9,941 nucleotides of DNA, taken from Rickettsiales bacterium. GTDB lineage: Bacteria; Pseudomonadota; Alphaproteobacteria; TMED127. Made by a program: the position numbers and the translations under genes. Below are positions 7,075 to 9,941 of this stretch, one piece after another (the first letter of the stretch is position 1; every line of letters starts with the position of its first letter). A model generated the notes under the pieces. That model made no database searches. It was not told the DNA's origin and saw only the letters and a program-made list of their open reading frames with translations. The DNA lies in NCBI GenBank assembly GCA_002690875.1, contig NZGH01000001.1, positions 1 through 9,941 on the forward strand, given 5' to 3'.

Positions 7075-8089
7075 GATTATTTCTTCTTTCAGTGACTAAT
7101 TGTTGATTTATTTGCATAAGCAAATCATTAAATATTTTCGATACTGGCTGAATCTCCTTTACCATTGAAACACTTTGACCAGCCATTAAAGAACCATTCT
7201 CAATATCTCCATTTAGAACAGCATTTTTTAGTGAACCAGCCCAAAAATGTTCAATTTCTAATTGTGCTTCTTTGAGTGAAATCTTTTTTTTTTCAATAAG
7301 ATTTAAAAGTTTTTTTTGTTCATTAACAAATTCTTTAGTAGCACTGTTCTCAATTGCTCTAACTGGTATAATTGGAAATCTCTCATCTAATTTAACAGAA
7401 ACTTGTGCATTCCTTGCTTCTGACTTTATAAAAATTTTTTTAAAATTTTCATGTGCAATTGACTCAGTTGCACAAACAAACCTAGTTCCTATCTGACAAC
7501 CTGATGCGCCTAATTGTAAAAATTTAAGAATTATTTCTCCTCTTCCAATACCACCTGCAACAAAAACAGGAACTTCGTTTATTTCAGGGAGTATATCTTG
7601 AATCAAAACATTTATTGAAACTGGTCCAATATGTCCTCCTGCCTCACTTCCCTCCAGTACAAGAGAATCAATACCATACGAAATCATTTTTTTTGCAATT
7701 GATAATGTAGTAGCAAAACACATAGTTTTAATTCCTCTACTCTTAAGCAATTCAATTTGTCTTTTTTTTGGAAACCCTCCCGCAAACACTACTAATTGCA
7801 CTTTTTTTGATATACAACAATCAATCAAATCATCGATGTCAGGATGAAGTAAAATTAAATTTACTCCAAATGGTTTATTTGTCATTTTTTTTGTAGCTTC
7901 AATTTCTTCTCCCAATTGCTCAGATTGCATCGAACCACAAGCAATAATTCCAAAACCACCAGCGTTTGATATTGCAGAAACTAAGTTTCTTTCTGACAAC
8001 CAAGTCATTGCACCACCCATGATAGGGTACGTGGTACCTAAAAATTTATTACCTCTTGAAAATAGACTATTCCTATGAGCCAAGTCCAT
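7067..8089 (-). CDS. FMN-dependent nitronate monooxygenase / FabK-like enoyl reductase family protein
   Basis: A 340-residue TIM-barrel flavoprotein of the nitronate monooxygenase (2-nitropropane dioxygenase) family, which also includes the enoyl-ACP reductase FabK. From the ATG at 8087-8089 the N-terminus is MDLAHRNSLFSRG, then FLGTTYPIMGGAMTW (16-30) and SNAGGFGIIACG (41-52). FMN-site and catalytic motifs follow: NKPFGVN (71-77), LEGSEAGGHIG (145-155, catalytic-type His153), VFVAGGIGRGE (175-185), GASGCQIGTRFV (194-205). The C-terminal NGDIENGSLMAGQ (293-305) also resembles FabK. Whether it detoxifies nitronates or reduces enoyl thioesters cannot be decided from sequence. As read, the gene is in one continuous frame with upstream lysC, but that is explained by a poly-A frame break in lysC: the corrected lysC stop lies 17 bp inside this gene. 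An AAGG lies close before the ATG. Confidence 0.85.
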   Translation of the reverse strand: MDLAHRNSLFSRGNKFLGTTYPIMGGAMTWLSERNLVSAISNAGGFGIIACGSMQSEQLGEEIEATKKMTNKPFGVNLILLHPDIDDLIDCCISKKVQLVVFAGGFPKKRQIELLKSRGIKTMCFATTLSIAKKMISYGIDSLVLEGSEAGGHIGPVSINVLIQDILPEINEVPVFVAGGIGRGEIILKFLQLGASGCQIGTRFVCATESIAHENFKKIFIKSEARNAQVSVKLDERFPIIPVRAIENSATKEFVNEQKKLLNLIEKKKISLKEAQLEIEHFWAGSLKNAVLNGDIENGSLMAGQSVSMVKEIQPVSKIFNDLLMQINQQLVTERRNNHA

Positions 8090-9286
8090 AAGCCTTATGC
8101 AAAGAATTAAGTGCGATTTTTTTTTTTGTGATTCAATTAATACACTTATCTTAATTTCAGATGTTGAAATAACTTTAATATTGATATTTTTTTTTGCCAG
8201 TGTTTCAAACATTACTTGTGCTACTCCAACATTACTTTTCATTCCAACTCCAACAATAGATATTTTGCAAATCTTAGTATCGAAAAAAATTTTTTTAAAT
8301 TTTATATTGGAATCTTGTAAAACCTTAACTGCTTTTTTACAATCATCCAATGGAACTGTAAAGGTAATACTGGCAAACTTTCCGTCATCTGTAATGTTTT
8401 GAACAATCATATCAACATTTATATCTGCCCCAGCCAGAATACTAAATATGTGTCCTGCAACGCCGGGTTTATCAGGAATACCTTTCAAAGAAATATTAGC
8501 GTCATTTTCAGATGCGGATATTCCAGTTACAACCTCTTTTTCAAGTTTATTTTCTTCCTTTACAACCATCGAACCTAACTTTCTGTTAAAAGAACTTCTT
8601 ACATGAATCTTAATATCATATTTCATAGCTAATTCAACTGATCTTGGATGAAGAACTTTAGATCCTAATGATGCCATTTCAAGAATTTCTTCATAAGTTA
8701 TGTTTTTAATCTTTCTTGCATCTTTAACAAGTCTTGGATCGGATGAAAATATTCCCTCAACGTCAGTATAGATTTCACAAATTTTTGACTTAAGAGCTAC
8801 TGCTATGGCCACAGCACTTGTATCTGAACCACCTCTTCCAAGTGTTGTTATTCTTCCACTGCTACTAATTCCCTGAAAACCTGCAACTACCAGGACATTA
8901 TACTTTTTAAATAATTTAAAAATTTTTTCTGTATCTATTTTTTCAATCCTTGCTTGACTAAATTTATTATCAGTAGTTATTGGAATTTGCCAGCCTAAAA
9001 TAGACCGAGAATTAACTCCATTTTTATTCAAAACAGTGCTTATTAGGGCTGATGAATATTGTTCACCAGTTGACAAAATTACGTCATATTCTGGGTTGTT
9101 AATATCTAAATTAATTTTTCTATATTGCTTTACTAAAGAATTTGTAACGCCACTCATAGCAGATACCACTACTATTATCTTCTTATGACCACATGAAATT
9201 TTATTCTTGACCAATTGTTGTAAATTTTTAATTCTACTTAAATTAGCAATAGACGTTCCACCAAATTTCATTACTAATATTGACAT
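8073..9286 (-). CDS. lysC: Aspartate kinase, 3' end out of frame at a poly-A run
   Basis: Phosphorylates L-aspartate, the first step toward lysine, threonine, methionine and diaminopimelate. The amino-acid kinase domain has VMKFGGTS (5-12), STGE (72-75), TTLGRGGSDTSAVA (147-160), YTDVEGIF (173-180) and DPR (183-185). Two ACT domains follow (about 266-330 and 340-404), including KGIPDKPGVAGHI and GVGMKSNVGVAQVMF, so feedback control by lysine and/or threonine is likely from the family. After Lys390 the given frame leaves the family and runs into the next gene. Adding one A to the 11-A run (8117-8127) gives IALNSLHKAYGLGS and a TAG at 8073-8075, which is the expected ACT C-terminus, and a normal 404-residue protein. 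It is first in the leftward series and divergent from ubiG by 52 bp, an arrangement known in Alphaproteobacteria. Confidence 0.95.
8117..8127 (-). repeat. 11-base homopolymer at the lysC frame break
   Basis: Eleven consecutive T on the + strand (A in the lysC message). The zero frame reads Gln-Lys-Lys-Lys-Ser and continues into the downstream oxidoreductase. One extra A, or a -1 ribosomal slip on the in-frame A_AAA_AAA heptamer, gives Gln-Lys-Lys-Lys-Ile-Ala-Leu and the normal LysC end. Confidence 0.9.
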
Positions 9287-9338
9287 TATTTTTTTATTGT
9301 TTCACAAATTAAATATAAACATATGTAAAGATATTGAT
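9287..9338. promoter_or_regulatory. Divergent lysC/ubiG intergenic region
   Basis: Only 52 bp separate the two divergent starts, so promoters for both must lie here or reach into the coding regions. A TATAAA at 9314-9319 could serve ubiG, but I found no convincing -35 partner in either direction, and no operator-like repeat. Confidence 0.35.
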
Positions 9339-9941
9339 ATGAAAAGCAAGAAAATTACAAACCAAAAAAATGACAACAAAAATATTTTTGATAAGTTGTC
9401 AGGCGAATGGTGGAATGAAACGGGAAATTTTGAGGCTTTACACTTATTTAACCCACTAAGAATAAAATTTATTTTAGATTCATTAGGAAAACCTATAAAA
9501 AATTTAAAAATTCTTGATGTAGGTTGCGGTGGGGGAATCTTGTGCGAACCACTTGCTAGACTTGGAGCTGAGGTAACAGGAATAGACGAAAATGAAAAAG
9601 CGATTTTAGTTGCAAAGAATCATGCAAAAAATATGGATTTAAAAATAAATTATATAAAAGGAAATATTACTGATATTAAATTTCAAAAAAAATTTGATAT
9701 TATTACGTGTATGGAAGTTTTAGAACATGTAGAAAGTACTGAGTTGCTAATCAAAAAAGTAAAAGAGTCTTTAAAAAATGGTGGTTTTTTTCTCGGATCA
9801 ACGATCAACCAAACGATCACATCCTATTTAACTGCAATTTTTTTTGCTGAAGATATTTTAAAAATTGTTCCCAAACATACACATGAATGGAAAAAATTTG
9901 TTAGACCAAATAGATTAAAAAAAGAACTTTTATCTAATGGC
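9339..9941 (+). CDS. ubiG: Ubiquinone biosynthesis O-methyltransferase UbiG, 3' end cut by window
   Basis: A SAM-dependent class I methyltransferase that performs the O-methylation steps of ubiquinone synthesis at the inner membrane. The frame is open from ATG 9339-9341 through the last base, 201 codons, so roughly the last 35-50 residues are missing (UbiG is usually about 240-250). The diagnostic UbiG N-terminus is FDKLSGEWWNETGNFEALH (17-35) followed by FNPLRIKFI (37-45). SAM motif I is ILDVGCGGGIL (58-68), then GIDEN (81-85), DIITCMEVLEHVE (120-132) and the family's late segment GSTINQT (153-159) with THEWKKFVRP (181-190). The ATG is chosen because it gives the short polar leader usual for the family. 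A weak AAAGA lies about 10 bp upstream. Divergent pairing with lysC is typical of Alphaproteobacteria. Confidence 0.95.
   Translation, partial: MKSKKITNQKNDNKNIFDKLSGEWWNETGNFEALHLFNPLRIKFILDSLGKPIKNLKILDVGCGGGILCEPLARLGAEVTGIDENEKAILVAKNHAKNMDLKINYIKGNITDIKFQKKFDIITCMEVLEHVESTELLIKKVKESLKNGGFFLGSTINQTITSYLTAIFFAEDILKIVPKHTHEWKKFVRPNRLKKELLSNG

Noticed and set aside
7067..9286. Genuine evolutionary fusion of aspartate kinase and nitronate monooxygenase
   Set aside because: A normal LysC C-terminus with a stop is present in another frame across the poly-A run, and the oxidoreductase has its own ATG; a true fusion would not be expected to preserve both.

Overview
The window is a very AT-rich (roughly 70% A+T by eye), densely packed piece of what looks like an alphaproteobacterial chromosome, most likely from a streamlined marine or Rickettsiales/Pelagibacterales-like lineage. 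Four things point there: the DUF4167 protein beside prmC and prfA, the divergent ubiG/lysC pair, the order (HTH protein)-ispG-hisS-prfA-prmC-DUF4167, and very short intergenic gaps with heavy Lys/Asn/Ile/Phe usage. The histidyl-tRNA synthetase keeps the canonical motif 2, which argues against the derived Rhizobiales/Rhodobacterales/Caulobacterales clade. This placement is inferred from synteny and signatures only; I cannot name a genus.

Layout. At the left edge (1-1074, +) is the 3' part of an M23 murein endopeptidase gene. It converges on a long leftward gene series on the minus strand. In transcription order this series is lysC (aspartate kinase), an FMN-dependent nitronate monooxygenase/FabK-like oxidoreductase, a short RodZ-like HTH membrane protein, ispG, hisS, a glutamyl-tRNA-reductase-like domain protein, prfA (RF1), prmC (RF methyltransferase) and, after a 92-bp gap, DUF4167. 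Most junctions are 2-12 bp gaps or 4-17 bp overlaps. The only roomier gaps are before ispG (91 bp) and before DUF4167 (92 bp). At the right edge ubiG starts divergently from lysC and runs off the window. No stretch over 300 bp lacks a gene, and I saw no tRNA, rRNA, CRISPR or insertion sequence.

The genes serve core metabolism and translation: aspartate-family amino acids, isoprenoid (MEP) and ubiquinone synthesis, His-tRNA charging, and peptide release. prfA and prmC form an obvious pair, because PrmC methylates the GGQ glutamine of RF1.

The most notable signal is that two conserved genes are out of frame exactly at long poly(A) runs of the coding strand. prfA breaks at a 14-A run and lysC at an 11-A run. 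Correcting each run by one base (14 to 13, 11 to 12) restores a 356-aa RF1 and a 404-aa aspartate kinase with the expected C-terminus. Uncorrected, lysC reads straight into the next gene and gives an apparent 739-aa kinase-oxidoreductase fusion. Runs of 11-13 A in prmC and the HTH gene are in frame. Homopolymer-length error is the simplest explanation; polymerase or ribosome slippage is the interesting alternative. I do not see a clearly new biological system here.
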